Source: Gemmatimonadota bacterium
GTDB taxonomy: Bacteria > Gemmatimonadota > Gemmatimonadetes > Longimicrobiales > Gaopeijiaceae
DNA: 38,064 bases
Direction: 5' to 3'
Assembly: GCA_022822445.1 (NCBI GenBank)
Contig: JAJEBR010000039.1
Coordinates: 1 to 38,064, forward strand
How positions within the stretch are numbered: the first letter of the stretch is position 1; each line of letters begins with the position of its first letter. Positions 1 to 7,975 of the stretch are shown piece after piece. Made by a program: the position numbers and the translations under genes. A model generated the notes under the pieces. That model had not been told where the DNA came from and did not search any database. It worked only from the letters and a program-made list of their open reading frames with translations.

Positions 1-525
1 ACCGCGAAGTGCGGCCATCAGGTGTTGCGCCGGCGGGTATCCTGCCGCCGCGGCATCGGCCAGCCGCCCTTCCGCCTCCGGGTCGTCGTCCATGTCGGCG
101 AGCAGGTCGGCGTACATCATCCCCAGTTCGAACGACGCGTCAATGTCCCCCGAGTCCGCGGCTGCGCGGAACCAGCGGGCCGCCTCCTCGAAATCCTCCT
201 CCACTCCATCGCCTTCACGGTAGCATTCGGCAAGCACCAACTGGGCCTCCGTATGACCCTGTTCCGCCGCGGCCCGGAACCACCTGACCGCCTGGGCCGC
301 GTCCGGCCGCAATCCGTCCTCGCCGACAAAGTGCATTTGGCCGAGCCGAAACTGCGCGGCGGCGACCCCCTTCCGGGCCAGGAAGAGCGTGCGTGCGTCG
401 GGCTGGGCCTTTCGCGGACCCCCGCCTTCCCCGCCTCCGGGGCGCTCCCCACGTTTCGCCGGCGATCTTCCGCGCATCGGCGGGCGCTTCCTGCGTTTCC
501 GCGGGCGCTTTGGCTTGCGGGCCAT
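1..525 (-). CDS. Sel1-repeat (TPR-like) protein, partial at the left edge
   Basis: I read this by eye: the reading frame stays open from an ATG at 523-525 (minus strand) to base 1, giving 175 codons with no stop. A strong Shine-Dalgarno sequence (AGGAGGGG) precedes the ATG. Residues 1-45 are very basic and low in complexity (it opens MARKPKRPRKRRKR). From about residue 52 there are Sel1-like repeats: AAAQFRLGQMHFVGEDG, then QAVRWFRAAAEQGHTEAQLV, then EEAARWFRAAADSGDIDASF. Sel1 repeats are known to form alpha-alpha solenoids that scaffold protein-protein contacts. No signal peptide is visible, so it is probably cytoplasmic. It resembles the second Sel1 gene in this window (5742-6740), which also opens MARK with a basic tail. 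The C-terminus lies outside the window. The family call is secure; the biological role is unknown. Confidence 0.85.
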   Translation of the reverse strand, partial: MARKPKRPRKRRKRPPMRGRSPAKRGERPGGGEGGGPRKAQPDARTLFLARKGVAAAQFRLGQMHFVGEDGLRPDAAQAVRWFRAAAEQGHTEAQLVLAECYREGDGVEEDFEEAARWFRAAADSGDIDASFELGMMYADLLADMDDDPEAEGRLADAAAAGYPPAQHLMAALRG

Positions 526-608
526 GGGCGAATCCCCTCCTGAATAGTGTACGGTGTACAGGATAGCGAACTGGAGGGGCGGCGACCACGGGCCGGTTTT
601 CGAAATAT

Positions 609-646
609 CCGTATTGACAAGCAAACCTTACAAAACGTCAAGCTCT
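609..646 (-). promoter_or_regulatory. Promoter/operator-like motif, copy A
   Basis: This is one of four related sites. On the minus strand it reads CTTGACGTTTTGTAAGG, continuing to TTTGCTTGTCAAT. TTGACG and GTCAAT are 17 bp apart, which fits a sigma70-like spacing although the -10 box is poor. The conserved spacer core is TTYTGTAA. It lies 85-120 bp upstream of the first Sel1 gene and in the same orientation. Confidence 0.45.
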
Positions 647-786
647 CATTACAATTGTGCCGACAACATCGTCCCCCACAAGTGAGTAACCGGTCCCATC
701 GCGCTATTCCAACGCCCCCGAACCACCACGAGCTTCCCCGTCGACCGAGGAGCCGACGGCTCCGCCGAGAGTCGAAAGCCAGGTTC

Positions 787-864
787 GGGAGGGCTGACTC
801 ACCCTCCCGCCAGGCGCGCTTCGCACTCCCTCACACCTTCGGTGGCGACTCGAGCGCCTGGCGG
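787..864. terminator. Two overlapping hairpins downstream of the DUF5916 gene
   Basis: GGGAGGG (787-793) pairs with CCCTCCC (802-808) across an 8-base loop. CCGCCAGGCGC (807-817) pairs with GCGCCTGGCGG (854-864) across a longer loop. They lie 40-120 bp beyond the stop codon of the minus-strand gene at 905-3580 and may end its transcript. There is no clear T-tract. The rest of 526-904 holds only motif copy A and a small GGAGCC/GGCTCC hairpin near 750; I see no gene there. Confidence 0.4.
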
Positions 865-904
865 CGGGCTTGCCACGCCTTGGCGATGAGCGCCGTGTCC
901 CCCC

Positions 905-3580
905 CTACCTCGACAGCCAGTAACTGACCTTGACCATGAAGACGTTGTCCGGCATGACGCCGAAGAGATCTCCGAGGTCCGAGTCGAAGTCGAACTGGCC
1001 GGTGCGCGCGCTGTGGTTGCGCCCCTGGGACCAGACCACGTAGAGTGCGGATCCCGGCGAGTACTCCCACCTGACGACCGTGTTGGACCGGAACTGCTTG
1101 AAGTTGAAATCCGGGTTCCCGAAGGACACCGGGTGCCCGTCGAGCTCAGTCCGGTAGCGGTCGCCCGCCCGCCGCGCCTCCACAACCTCGAACCGGTCGG
1201 CGTGCCGCTCCGCGCGCGGGTCGGCCACCCGCTTGAATTCGCGGTAGCTGCCGGATCCCACGAAGGGCTGGGCGTACAGCTGCAGCGAGAGGTTCGGCGT
1301 GAAGGCGTATTCCATGCGGGCGGTCAGCCCCACGGTGGTCTGTTCGATGCGCGCGAACAGGTAGTTCGGGGCATCGGTGTCGATGCGCCGGACCCACTGG
1401 CGGTCGTCCAGGTTGCGGCTGACGCTGGTTCCGAGGCTGAAGGTGGCTCTGCCCGAAGGCCGCACGCTCAGCGTCGGCGCAACGCCGACCGACCAGGAAT
1501 CGCTCTCGGGACGCACGTTGCCCCAGGAGTTGACGTTGATCCTGACCGGCTTGCGTGCGTCGCTGCCCAGTCCCGCCCAGAAGTTGGTCTGGGCCTCGGT
1601 CCGGAAGAGCGGCCCGCCCCGCAGGAGGCCGTCCGACCAGGCGCTCATCTCCTGGTTCACGCCCCCGTATCCCTGCCAGAAGTTCTGCAGCTGGAAGTTG
1701 ACGTTGAGGTTGCCTCCGGTCCCGGCGCGATCCCGATCGTAGTTCCACACGTTCCAGGCGTTCAGGTTGACCAGCCAGCTGCGGAAGGGGCCCTGGGGCG
1801 TGGTGTTGTGATATCCGCCCCAGACCCAGTGCACGAGATAGTCGGCGTCGCGCTGATAGCCGAGGTCGTTCGCCTCGAAGCCCGGTGTGCGCGTCTGGAA
1901 TCCGGTGCCCATCCGCCACGGGCTGCCCGCGAACTTCATGATTCCGAAGTTGGCCGCGCCTCCGCCCAGGCTGGTGCGCTCGACATCGTAGCTCACATGC
2001 TCCGCGTCCGGGCGCTGGTAATACCGGGCGGGCGAACGCTGCGTCCGGGCGATGGCGTCCGCCGAGCCCTGCACGTACGAGCCGAGGACGTACCCCTCGA
2101 GCTGCCACGCGTCGCCGCCGAAGCGGTGCCTGAAATCGACGCCGCCGGTGTAGGCCGCCGACCTCAGCCCCAGCTCCTCGGCCACGCCGCCGTCCCGATT
2201 CACCGCCGTGCCGATGAAGCCCACGGCCGAGCGGCCCTCCGCGAAGTCCTTCTGCAGCCTCAGGACCCCGTGGTTGGAGAGGGGTTCGACGGGTTGCTGG
2301 AACGAATCGCCCTCCCCCGGCGCGACATCGGCGCGCTCCTCGGAGGTCATCGCGTGCATCGCCCCGATCGACCATCCGCCGGCCGTCTTACCCGAGAGTT
2401 TCCAGGCCCCCAGAATGGTGGTCTGATCGTCGGCATCCGCAAACCCGCCCTGCGGATCCGCCCAGCCCTGCGGCGCGCGCCCGATCCTGCGCGAGTAGAA
2501 CAGCGATTCATTGGCGTCGTCCCCGTCCCCCAGCGCGATGCCGAAATTGAAGATGCCCGCGCCCTCCAGGAAGAACGGGCGCCGCTCCGGCAGGAAGGTC
2601 TCGAAGGCGGTCAGGTTCACCTGGGCCGGGTCCGCCTCGACCTGCCCGAAGTCCGGGTTGATGGTCAGGTCGATGGTGATGTCGGAGGTCACGCCGTACT
2701 TGACGTCGGCGCCCACCGCTGCCGCCGCGTCGTTGCGGCGATAGAAGGGGTTGGCCTCGTCGCCGGGGGCGCGCCGCAGGCTGGCGAGCGAGTACGGAAG
2801 GACCTCCAGCCGCCGGGGCGGATCGAGGTTGCGCAGCCCGCGCAGCTCCCCGAACTGCGACACGATGCCGCCGTCGGCGCGGGTCGTGGGTGCCCACACC
2901 GAAAGCTCCGCCCGGCGGGCGAGATGCCTCAGGAAGTTGATTCCCCAGGTCTGTTCCTCCCGGTCCCGGAAGCGCAGCTGGGAGTAGGGGATGCGGAATT
3001 CGGCGCTCCACCCGCCGTCGTCGCGCGCGGTCGCGACATCCCAGACCGCGTCCCATCCCGCATCCTCGCCGGTATCGTCGAACCGGTAGACATCCTGCTT
3101 CACGCCGGCGGGATTGACCACGAACTGGAAGGCCGTGCGCCGGTCGAAGTAGGAGTCGATGACCACGCCCAGCAGGTCCGAGTACGACTCCTGGTCACGC
3201 CGCGTCAACTGACTCGCGATCTCGTCCGGGCTGGAGTCGTTCGCCCGCAGGAACACGAACAGCGCGCTGGCGCCGTAGAGGACGCGCGCCTCGGTGCTCT
3301 GGGTCGCGGAAAGCCCTTCGTCCGGCTCGAACTGAGTGAACCGGGCGGCCACCGCGGCCGTTCGCCAGGCCGCCTCCTCCATCACGCCGTCGACCGTGAT
3401 GTCCGCGTCGTTGACGCGCGCCGCCTGCAGAATCGGCGCTTCGCCGGTCCCACAGCATCCCGGCACAATCGGAGCACAGCTCGCCGATGCCCCGGACTCC
3501 CGCTCCTGCCCCTGAACCCCCGCTCCCAGCCCCGCCAGCAACAGCGCCGGCCCGATCCCACCTATCATGCCCGTCCTCAT
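905..3580 (-). CDS. DUF5916 outer-membrane protein with N-terminal CBM9-like domain
   Basis: This is an 891-residue protein read from an ATG at 3578-3580, preceded by GGGAG nine bases upstream. Residues 1-25 look like a Sec signal peptide (MRTGMIGGIGPALLLAG...). A CBM9/DOMON-like beta-sandwich follows at about residues 55-220 (ADITVDGVMEEAAWRTA; WSAEFRIPYSQLRF). The DUF5916 barrel region follows, with the characteristic stretches TIDLTINPDFGQVEADPAQ and FLPERRPFFLEGAGIF. The C-terminus ends MVKVSYWLSR, with an aromatic-rich last beta strand as in outer-membrane barrels. Family members are common in Bacteroidota and Gemmatimonadota and are thought to bind or pass carbohydrate or other ligands, but the substrate is not established. 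It is monocistronic. A second family member lies at 23563-25890. An upstream extension of the frame to 3709 looks non-coding. Confidence 0.85.
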   Translation of the reverse strand: MRTGMIGGIGPALLLAGLGAGVQGQERESGASASCAPIVPGCCGTGEAPILQAARVNDADITVDGVMEEAAWRTAAVAARFTQFEPDEGLSATQSTEARVLYGASALFVFLRANDSSPDEIASQLTRRDQESYSDLLGVVIDSYFDRRTAFQFVVNPAGVKQDVYRFDDTGEDAGWDAVWDVATARDDGGWSAEFRIPYSQLRFRDREEQTWGINFLRHLARRAELSVWAPTTRADGGIVSQFGELRGLRNLDPPRRLEVLPYSLASLRRAPGDEANPFYRRNDAAAAVGADVKYGVTSDITIDLTINPDFGQVEADPAQVNLTAFETFLPERRPFFLEGAGIFNFGIALGDGDDANESLFYSRRIGRAPQGWADPQGGFADADDQTTILGAWKLSGKTAGGWSIGAMHAMTSEERADVAPGEGDSFQQPVEPLSNHGVLRLQKDFAEGRSAVGFIGTAVNRDGGVAEELGLRSAAYTGGVDFRHRFGGDAWQLEGYVLGSYVQGSADAIARTQRSPARYYQRPDAEHVSYDVERTSLGGGAANFGIMKFAGSPWRMGTGFQTRTPGFEANDLGYQRDADYLVHWVWGGYHNTTPQGPFRSWLVNLNAWNVWNYDRDRAGTGGNLNVNFQLQNFWQGYGGVNQEMSAWSDGLLRGGPLFRTEAQTNFWAGLGSDARKPVRINVNSWGNVRPESDSWSVGVAPTLSVRPSGRATFSLGTSVSRNLDDRQWVRRIDTDAPNYLFARIEQTTVGLTARMEYAFTPNLSLQLYAQPFVGSGSYREFKRVADPRAERHADRFEVVEARRAGDRYRTELDGHPVSFGNPDFNFKQFRSNTVVRWEYSPGSALYVVWSQGRNHSARTGQFDFDSDLGDLFGVMPDNVFMVKVSYWLSR

Positions 3581-3725
3581 TATCGCCACTCCCAGTCGTG
3601 TTTGTTGAATCGAACAACGAGCGGCTACTACGCGGCCGGGTCGCTTTCGGTTTCTCGGAGGGCGTTGACGCCCCGAGCCCAAGTCAATCGTGGGCCCGAT
3701 ACATCCCACATTCGAAGAACTGCCC

Positions 3726-3766
3726 TCGACTTGACAGGTAAACCTTACAGAACGTCAAGTGCTCTT
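3726..3766 (-). promoter_or_regulatory. Promoter/operator-like motif, copy B
   Basis: On the minus strand it reads CACTTGACGTTCTGTAAGG, continuing to TTTACCTGTCAAG. It matches copy A at nearly every position, including GTAAnGAG just upstream. TTGACG and GTCAAG are 17 bp apart. It lies about 150 bp upstream of the DUF5916 start in the correct orientation, and directly abuts the truncated Rpn fragment on the other side. Confidence 0.45.
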
Positions 3767-3771
3767 TACGG

Positions 3772-4149
3772 GTGGTCCGCGAGGTGCTCGCGGTGTACCG
3801 CGGACCCGAACACGCGAGGCTCCGTGAGGCGTTCCGGGAATGGGTGCTGGGAGCGGCCGCTTCGTGGGGGATCGGAGAAGACGTACTCGAGGACGTGAAA
3901 TCTTTGAAGGAAGCAGGAATGGTCTACGCAGGTGTGGAGGAACAAAAGGAGCAGGCACATCGTGAGGGGCTCGGACGGGGCCGGATGGAAGGACGTGCCG
4001 ACGTGGTACGGCGGCTGGCTAGGCTGAAGTTCGGTCAACCGATTGCTGAGCGGGTGTCCAGGCTACTGGACGACACCACGGATCCGGAGGCGGTCGCCCG
4101 CATCGGTGATCATATCATCGAATGCGAGACGGGGGAGGAACTGCTGGCC
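3772..4149 (+). pseudogene. Rpn-type nuclease/transposase, C-terminal fragment
   Basis: The 126 readable codons have the pattern of the C-terminal part of Rpn (recombination-promoting nuclease/PD-(D/E)XK transposase) proteins. A helical segment (VREVLAVYRGPEHARLREAF) is followed by a charged coiled-coil stretch with the GRGRMEGRAD motif (about residues 68-78). Then comes a terminal helical domain (VVRRLARLKFGQPIAERVSR; DPEAVARIGDHIIECETGEELL). The N-terminal nuclease domain is missing: upstream there is a stop at 3739-3741 and then motif copy B. The fragment also has no stop of its own. After GEELL the frame runs on as antisense of the neighbouring gene. I read it as a remnant truncated at both ends. 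The family assignment rests on my recollection of its C-terminal pattern. Confidence 0.6.
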
Positions 4150-5679
4150 CCCCGCACACCCCTCCAGCCCGTCCAGCACCTCAACCAACGGCCGCCTGAC
4201 GTCCTCGGCCACCGCCCCAAGCGACCTCCTCAACTCGGCCACCGCCTCCTCCCCCCTCCCCTCCCACCCCACCACCTCCGACCATCGCGCCTCACGCGAC
4301 CCGGGTTCCGCATCCCGGGCGGCGCTGCACCCGTCCAGCCACCACTGCAGCCGGTCGCGCGCCCGTGTTACAGCCTCGGTGACGTGTGGGCCACCGGGGT
4401 ACTCCACCCAATACCTGCCAACCCTGTTCACGATCAGGACGCGCACGTAACAGGCGAACTCGCTCTCGCAGTCGTGGGAGGACGCGGACGTCGCAAGCTT
4501 CCAGAGGACCTCATGCGCCTCGGGCCCGCCCCGGTGCCGCGCGTACAGGGTCAGGAACGCGTCGTCGCGCAGGGTCCATATTCCCCCGGGCTCGAAGTAC
4601 GCGACCTCCTCTTCGAGCGACCGGACCACGGCGAGGGTCAGCGGATCGGCATTGAAGAACGTGAAGGTCCCCAGCCAGTCATCGATCACTTCAAGCCGCC
4701 GCAGGCTCAGAAGCCCCGACGCATCGACCGCATCCCGGTGACCCGTCTTCCGGCCCGACAGCACGTTGTAGACCCACAGCAGGTTCTCGGTCGACCTCCC
4801 GTCGTCCGCGGTCATGAACCGCTCAACGATCGCCCGGATGTGCTCGTCGGTGTCGCCCGGTGCCGTCTCCGACGCGGGTACCCAGCAGCCATCCCACACG
4901 AAGGTCCAGTCTTCTCCGGACACCGTGGTGTCGGCCCGCTCCGCCGTGAAGTGATGGTCCAGGCGAAGCGTCGCCCCACGCAGCGTTCCGCGGGCTGCGG
5001 GAGCGGCGCGGCACGCGACATCGGGCGCAATGATCGCCAGCTCCCTCCCGTCCGCCGACTCACGCGGCGGCGTTGTCCAGGACGGCATCGCCGCTCCGGC
5101 CTCCTCGCCAAGCGATTCGAGCCATGCCAGCACAAGCGGATCGCGCTCGGCCAGCCGCCCGGCCTCCACCAACTGCAGCGCCCGGTCGAGCAGATCCCTC
5201 TGCCGAACACCAAGGGCCGGCAACTGCGCGACCTGCTCCCGGTAGCCCCGATCGCCGAACAGGTTGTACACGGCCAGCACGTCGGCCAGCGTTCCTCGTT
5301 CGGGCGCTGTGAGCAGGCGGTCGGCGATGAGCAGGAGATGGCCCTCCGTCAGTCTGCGACTCTCGGTCGGAGCCAGCACGGATTCAGGAACCCAGCACCC
5401 CTCGGACAGGCTCGCCCATTTGGTGTAGGCCGGGCCAACCCAGACCCACTCCTCTCCGTCGGCGCCCGTCTCCGTGCGCTCCACTTCGATGACGAATCCT
5501 CTCAGATTGTCCATCGGCCGGAGGATCCCCGCCACATCGGCTGACGGGGAAGGCGCCACCCGGCAGACGACATTCGGAGAGACGAACACCGCCATCTGCC
5601 GGCCCTGGGCAGCGGCGGGTTCGGGGATCGCGCCGGCGAGGGCGAGCAGCAGGGCGGCGAGGTGGATGTGCTTGGTCAT
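4063..5679 (-). CDS. Secreted protein with two SH3-like domains, altered C-terminus
   Basis: This is a 538-residue protein with a signal peptide at residues 1-25 (MTKHIHLAALLLALAGAIPEPAAAQ). Two similar N-terminal units look like bacterial SH3 domains. One runs from VVCRVAPSPSADVAG to GCWVPESVLAP, the other from DVACRAAPAARGTLRG to DGCWVPASETAPGDTDEHI. Both are Cys-containing and close on a GCWVP strand. An alpha-helical region follows (RRLEVIDDWLG; PLTLAVVRSLEEEVAYF). The last 29 codons (4063-4152) are exactly antisense to the Rpn fragment, so the native C-terminus appears to have been replaced. The truncated paralogue at 14588-15382 ends soon after the equivalent ECAA motif. SH3b domains often bind cell wall or peptide ligands; the role here is unknown. 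The start is an ATG at 5677-5679. Confidence 0.7.
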   Translation of the reverse strand: MTKHIHLAALLLALAGAIPEPAAAQGRQMAVFVSPNVVCRVAPSPSADVAGILRPMDNLRGFVIEVERTETGADGEEWVWVGPAYTKWASLSEGCWVPESVLAPTESRRLTEGHLLLIADRLLTAPERGTLADVLAVYNLFGDRGYREQVAQLPALGVRQRDLLDRALQLVEAGRLAERDPLVLAWLESLGEEAGAAMPSWTTPPRESADGRELAIIAPDVACRAAPAARGTLRGATLRLDHHFTAERADTTVSGEDWTFVWDGCWVPASETAPGDTDEHIRAIVERFMTADDGRSTENLLWVYNVLSGRKTGHRDAVDASGLLSLRRLEVIDDWLGTFTFFNADPLTLAVVRSLEEEVAYFEPGGIWTLRDDAFLTLYARHRGGPEAHEVLWKLATSASSHDCESEFACYVRVLIVNRVGRYWVEYPGGPHVTEAVTRARDRLQWWLDGCSAARDAEPGSREARWSEVVGWEGRGEEAVAELRRSLGAVAEDVRRPLVEVLDGLEGCAGGQQFLPRLAFDDMITDAGDRLRIRGVVQ

Positions 5680-5698
5680 GGTTCACTCACAGGACTGA

Positions 5699-5716
5699 AT
5701 TCACTGTTTAGTGAAT
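5699..5716. promoter_or_regulatory. Palindrome ATTCACT-N4-AGTGAAT
   Basis: A perfect 7-bp inverted repeat with a GTTT spacer lies 20 bp upstream of the SH3-like gene's start codon. It is placed like an operator overlapping the transcription start or leader. The surrounding bases are AT-rich compared with the genes. The regulator is unknown. It could also act as a terminator for the upstream Sel1 gene, which ends at 5742. Confidence 0.4.
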
Positions 5717-5741
5717 ACACCCACTCGACTGAATCCTGCAA

Positions 5742-6740
5742 CTATCCCTCCCATGGCTCCGGATCCCATCCCGCCACCTGCTCCTCGATCTCCTTCAGCG
5801 TCCGCTGCGCATCCGCCCCACCACCCTCCGCCGCCGCCCGCATCAACCTGAGCCCCTCCTCCCGGTCCTCCTCCACCCCTCTCCCGAACAGGCACATCAC
5901 ACCGAGCGCGACCTGGGACGGGTTGTGCCCCTGATCGGCAGCCATCCGGTACCACTTCGCGGCCTCCGCGTCGTCCTCTTCCACTCCCCGCCCTGCCTCG
6001 TAGGCCGCGCCGAGTTCGCCCTGTGCTTCCACGACACCCCCTTCGGCCGCCTGCCGGAGGTACTCCACGGCCTTTCCCTCGTTCTCCTCCACGCCTTCCG
6101 CCCCGGTCTCATACAGCTTGCTGAGCGCGTGCGCCGCGTCCGGAAACCCCGCTTCGGCGGCCGCCGCAAGCCACTGCTCACCCGCAGGTGCGTTCTCCGG
6201 AACTCCGATCCCGAGGATATGCCGGCACCCGAGGTCGAACTGCGCCTCCGTGCTCCCGTCTTCCGCAGCCTTCCGCAGCCACCTCATCGCGTCCGGCTCG
6301 TCCAGCACCCCGGAGAACTTGCCCGCGACCAGAAGCCCGAGGTTGTATTCGGCCAGGCCGGACCCGCCCGCCGCGGCCATCCGGTACCAGCGAACGGCCT
6401 CCCGGAGGTTTTGCCTGACGCCCCTGCCCTCGGCGTAAGCGGCTCCCAGGGCGTTCTGAGCTTCGGCATCACCCTGACGGGCCGCCTGCCGGACCTGCCG
6501 GAGCCGCCCGACCGCCTCGGCATCGTCCGGCGGCACATTCAGCCCACCGGTTGCCCTGCCTGTTCCGGGCTGGCTGCTCCCGCCGGTAGGCTTGCCTGCG
6601 CCAGGCTGGCTAACTCCGTCGCTTGGCCCACCTCCGCCGGGCTGGCTGCCTCCGCCGGCCCGACCGCCTCCACCAGACCGCTTCTTCGCGCTGCGGCGAC
6701 GCCTCGCCGCCCTGCCGCTACGTTTCTTCTTTCGAGCCAT
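5742..6740 (-). CDS. Sel1-repeat protein with basic, Gly-rich N-terminus
   Basis: This is a 332-residue protein from an ATG at 6738-6740 (MARKKKRSGRAARRRR). That start was preferred over the upstream one at 6800 because the first Sel1 gene also opens MARK plus a basic tract. Residues 32-67 hold a 12-residue unit repeated three times (SQPGGGGPSDGV, SQPGAGKPTGGS, SQPGTGRATGGL). From about residue 75 to the end there are roughly seven Sel1 repeats, for example GDAEAQNALGAAYAEGRGV and EAVRWYRMAAAGGSGLAEYN. Such solenoids mediate protein-protein interactions. No signal peptide or membrane segment is visible. It lies between the SH3-like gene (same strand) and a divergent gene. A poor Shine-Dalgarno (GAGA) makes the start uncertain. 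Confidence 0.85.
   Translation of the reverse strand: MARKKKRSGRAARRRRSAKKRSGGGGRAGGGSQPGGGGPSDGVSQPGAGKPTGGSSQPGTGRATGGLNVPPDDAEAVGRLRQVRQAARQGDAEAQNALGAAYAEGRGVRQNLREAVRWYRMAAAGGSGLAEYNLGLLVAGKFSGVLDEPDAMRWLRKAAEDGSTEAQFDLGCRHILGIGVPENAPAGEQWLAAAAEAGFPDAAHALSKLYETGAEGVEENEGKAVEYLRQAAEGGVVEAQGELGAAYEAGRGVEEDDAEAAKWYRMAADQGHNPSQVALGVMCLFGRGVEEDREEGLRLMRAAAEGGGADAQRTLKEIEEQVAGWDPEPWEG
6540..6647 (-). repeat. 36-bp in-frame tandem repeat, three units
   Basis: Three 36-bp units encode 12-residue repeats that each begin SQPG within the linker of the Sel1 protein. The units have diverged at the amino-acid level but keep SQPG and a Gly-rich tail. The array is fully in frame, so changes in unit number would not disrupt the gene. 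Confidence 0.8.
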
Positions 6741-6856
6741 CAGATTCTCGACCAGTGACGGGATGCGGTGCCGGCCAAGGGGATTCCAGCGACTTGCCAT
6801 ACGGACTTGGGCACGTTCGTCACCCTCTCCACCAGGTCACTGCGCAACATGACAAT

Positions 6857-6894
6857 CACACCATACATTCTGTAATGCCGACCTTACATCGGCC
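6857..6894 (+). promoter_or_regulatory. Promoter/operator-like motif, copy C
   Basis: CATACA (6862-6867), a 17-bp spacer with the core TTCTGTAA, and TACATC (6885-6890) make a plausible sigma70-type promoter. It points at the pRiA4b-like gene, whose start codon is 37 bp beyond the -10-like box. TACA/TGTA half-sites alternate through the element. It is closely related to copy D at 10557-10594. Confidence 0.5.
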
Positions 6895-6927
6895 AGCGAC
6901 GCGACCCGTTTCTCACAGGAGTCCCAC

Positions 6928-7503
6928 TTGTCCGCCCCCGTCACCTACCAACTCAGAATCGTCCTGACGGAAACGAAGCCCCCCGTGTGGCGCCGCGTGC
7001 TGGTGTCGCCCTTCATGAAGCTGGACCGCCTGCACGAGGTCATCCAGGTGGTCATGGGGTGGGAAGACTGCCACCTCCACATGTTCAGGAAGGACAGGGA
7101 GCGCTACAGCATCCCCAGCCCGTGGGATGGCGAATGGAGGATGCCGGGAACGCCCGCGGACCGTGACGAGAGGAAGTACCGGATCAGCCACCTCCTGGCC
7201 CGCGAGGGCGACTGGATCACCTACGAGTACGACTTCGGCGACTCCTGGGAGCACAGGGTCACACTGCAGAAGATGGTCCCCGAAGACCGCGGCGTTCGGC
7301 TGCCGAAGTGCATCAGCGGCAAGCGGCGGTGTCCGCCGGAGGACTGCGGAGGGGTCTGGGGCTACCAGGAGATGCTCGACGTCCTGCGGAATCCGGCTCA
7401 CCCGGAGCACGAGCACATCCGGAGCTGGGCTGGTGAGGATTTCGATCCGGACGACTTCAGTCCGGCGGCCGTCAACCGGGTCCTGCTGCAGACGGACTGG
7501 TGA
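6928..7503 (+). CDS. Plasmid pRiA4b ORF-3-like family protein
   Basis: This is a 191-residue protein from a TTG start with AGGAG seven bases upstream. It has the family's hallmarks: an N-terminal strand (YQLRIVLTETKPPVWRRVLV), the segment RLHEVIQVVMGWEDCHLHMF, the acidic centre ITYEYDFGDSWEHRVTL, and a Cys-rich patch (LPKCISGKRRCPPEDCGG). The family (also called IS1096-passenger or TnpR-like) is widespread on plasmids and mobile elements, but its biochemical function is not established. The length is typical. It is transcribed divergently from the Sel1 gene, with motif copy C directly upstream as the likely promoter. It ends 12 bp from the convergent SRPBCC gene. Confidence 0.9.
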   Translation: MSAPVTYQLRIVLTETKPPVWRRVLVSPFMKLDRLHEVIQVVMGWEDCHLHMFRKDRERYSIPSPWDGEWRMPGTPADRDERKYRISHLLAREGDWITYEYDFGDSWEHRVTLQKMVPEDRGVRLPKCISGKRRCPPEDCGGVWGYQEMLDVLRNPAHPEHEHIRSWAGEDFDPDDFSPAAVNRVLLQTDW

Positions 7504-7515
7504 CCCTGTCCGGCA

Positions 7516-7965
7516 CTACCCCCCCTGCCCCTCCACCCACCCCTTCACGGCGTCCATATCCCCCTCCACCGCCCCGGCCACCACCCCCTTCATCAACGGC
7601 ACGAACACCCGCGACAACAGCCGGTAGGGCCGCGCCTCCATCACCAGGTCGAGCCTCGTGCCCTGCCCATCGCCCACCGGCGTCACCGTGAAGAGGGAAT
7701 CCCACACGGCCCCCCCGGCATCCGACACCAGGCGCACGCGCTCGTTCTTCACGTACTCGGTGACCTCCAGCACGGTGGAGGCCTCGCGTTTCCCCATCAT
7801 GCGCGTCTCGCGGAAGCGGGTCCCGACGCCGACCCTCGACTCCGTCAGGAACTCGACGCGCACGATGTGCGGCACGGCCTCCCTGAAGTTGGAGATGTCG
7901 GACACGGCCTCGAAGACCGTTTCTACGGGCGCGTGGATCGTGCGGGTGATTGTGGTTCTGGTCAT
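7516..7965 (-). CDS. SRPBCC family protein
   Basis: This is a 149-residue single-domain protein. It opens MTRTTITRTIHAPVETVFEA, the typical first strand and helix of the START/Bet v 1-like SRPBCC fold, and continues with SDISNFREAVPHIVRVEFL. The C-terminal helix is LMKGVVAGAVEGDMDAVKGWV. Members bind hydrophobic ligands or act as cyclases and dehydratases; no catalytic residue can be identified here. The start at 7965 lies 10 bp after the stop of the upstream beta-propeller gene (7976), so it is the third gene of an operon with that gene and the thioredoxin-fold gene. A longer upstream frame to 8073 overlaps the neighbour and was rejected. Confidence 0.85.
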   Translation of the reverse strand: MTRTTITRTIHAPVETVFEAVSDISNFREAVPHIVRVEFLTESRVGVGTRFRETRMMGKREASTVLEVTEYVKNERVRLVSDAGGAVWDSLFTVTPVGDGQGTRLDLVMEARPYRLLSRVFVPLMKGVVAGAVEGDMDAVKGWVEGQGG

Positions 7966-7975
7966 CTTGGGCAAG

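Noticed and set aside
547-927. A small plus-strand frame containing TLQNVKLSL, also readable at copy B as TLQNVKCSL
   Set aside because: The similarity comes from the shared DNA motif A/B rather than a conserved protein: the flanking residues differ and there is no ribosome-binding site.
1013-3898. A 961-codon plus-strand open frame opposite the DUF5916 gene
   Set aside because: It is antisense to a well-supported protein and has the Arg/Pro/Gly-rich composition typical of shadow frames in GC-rich DNA.
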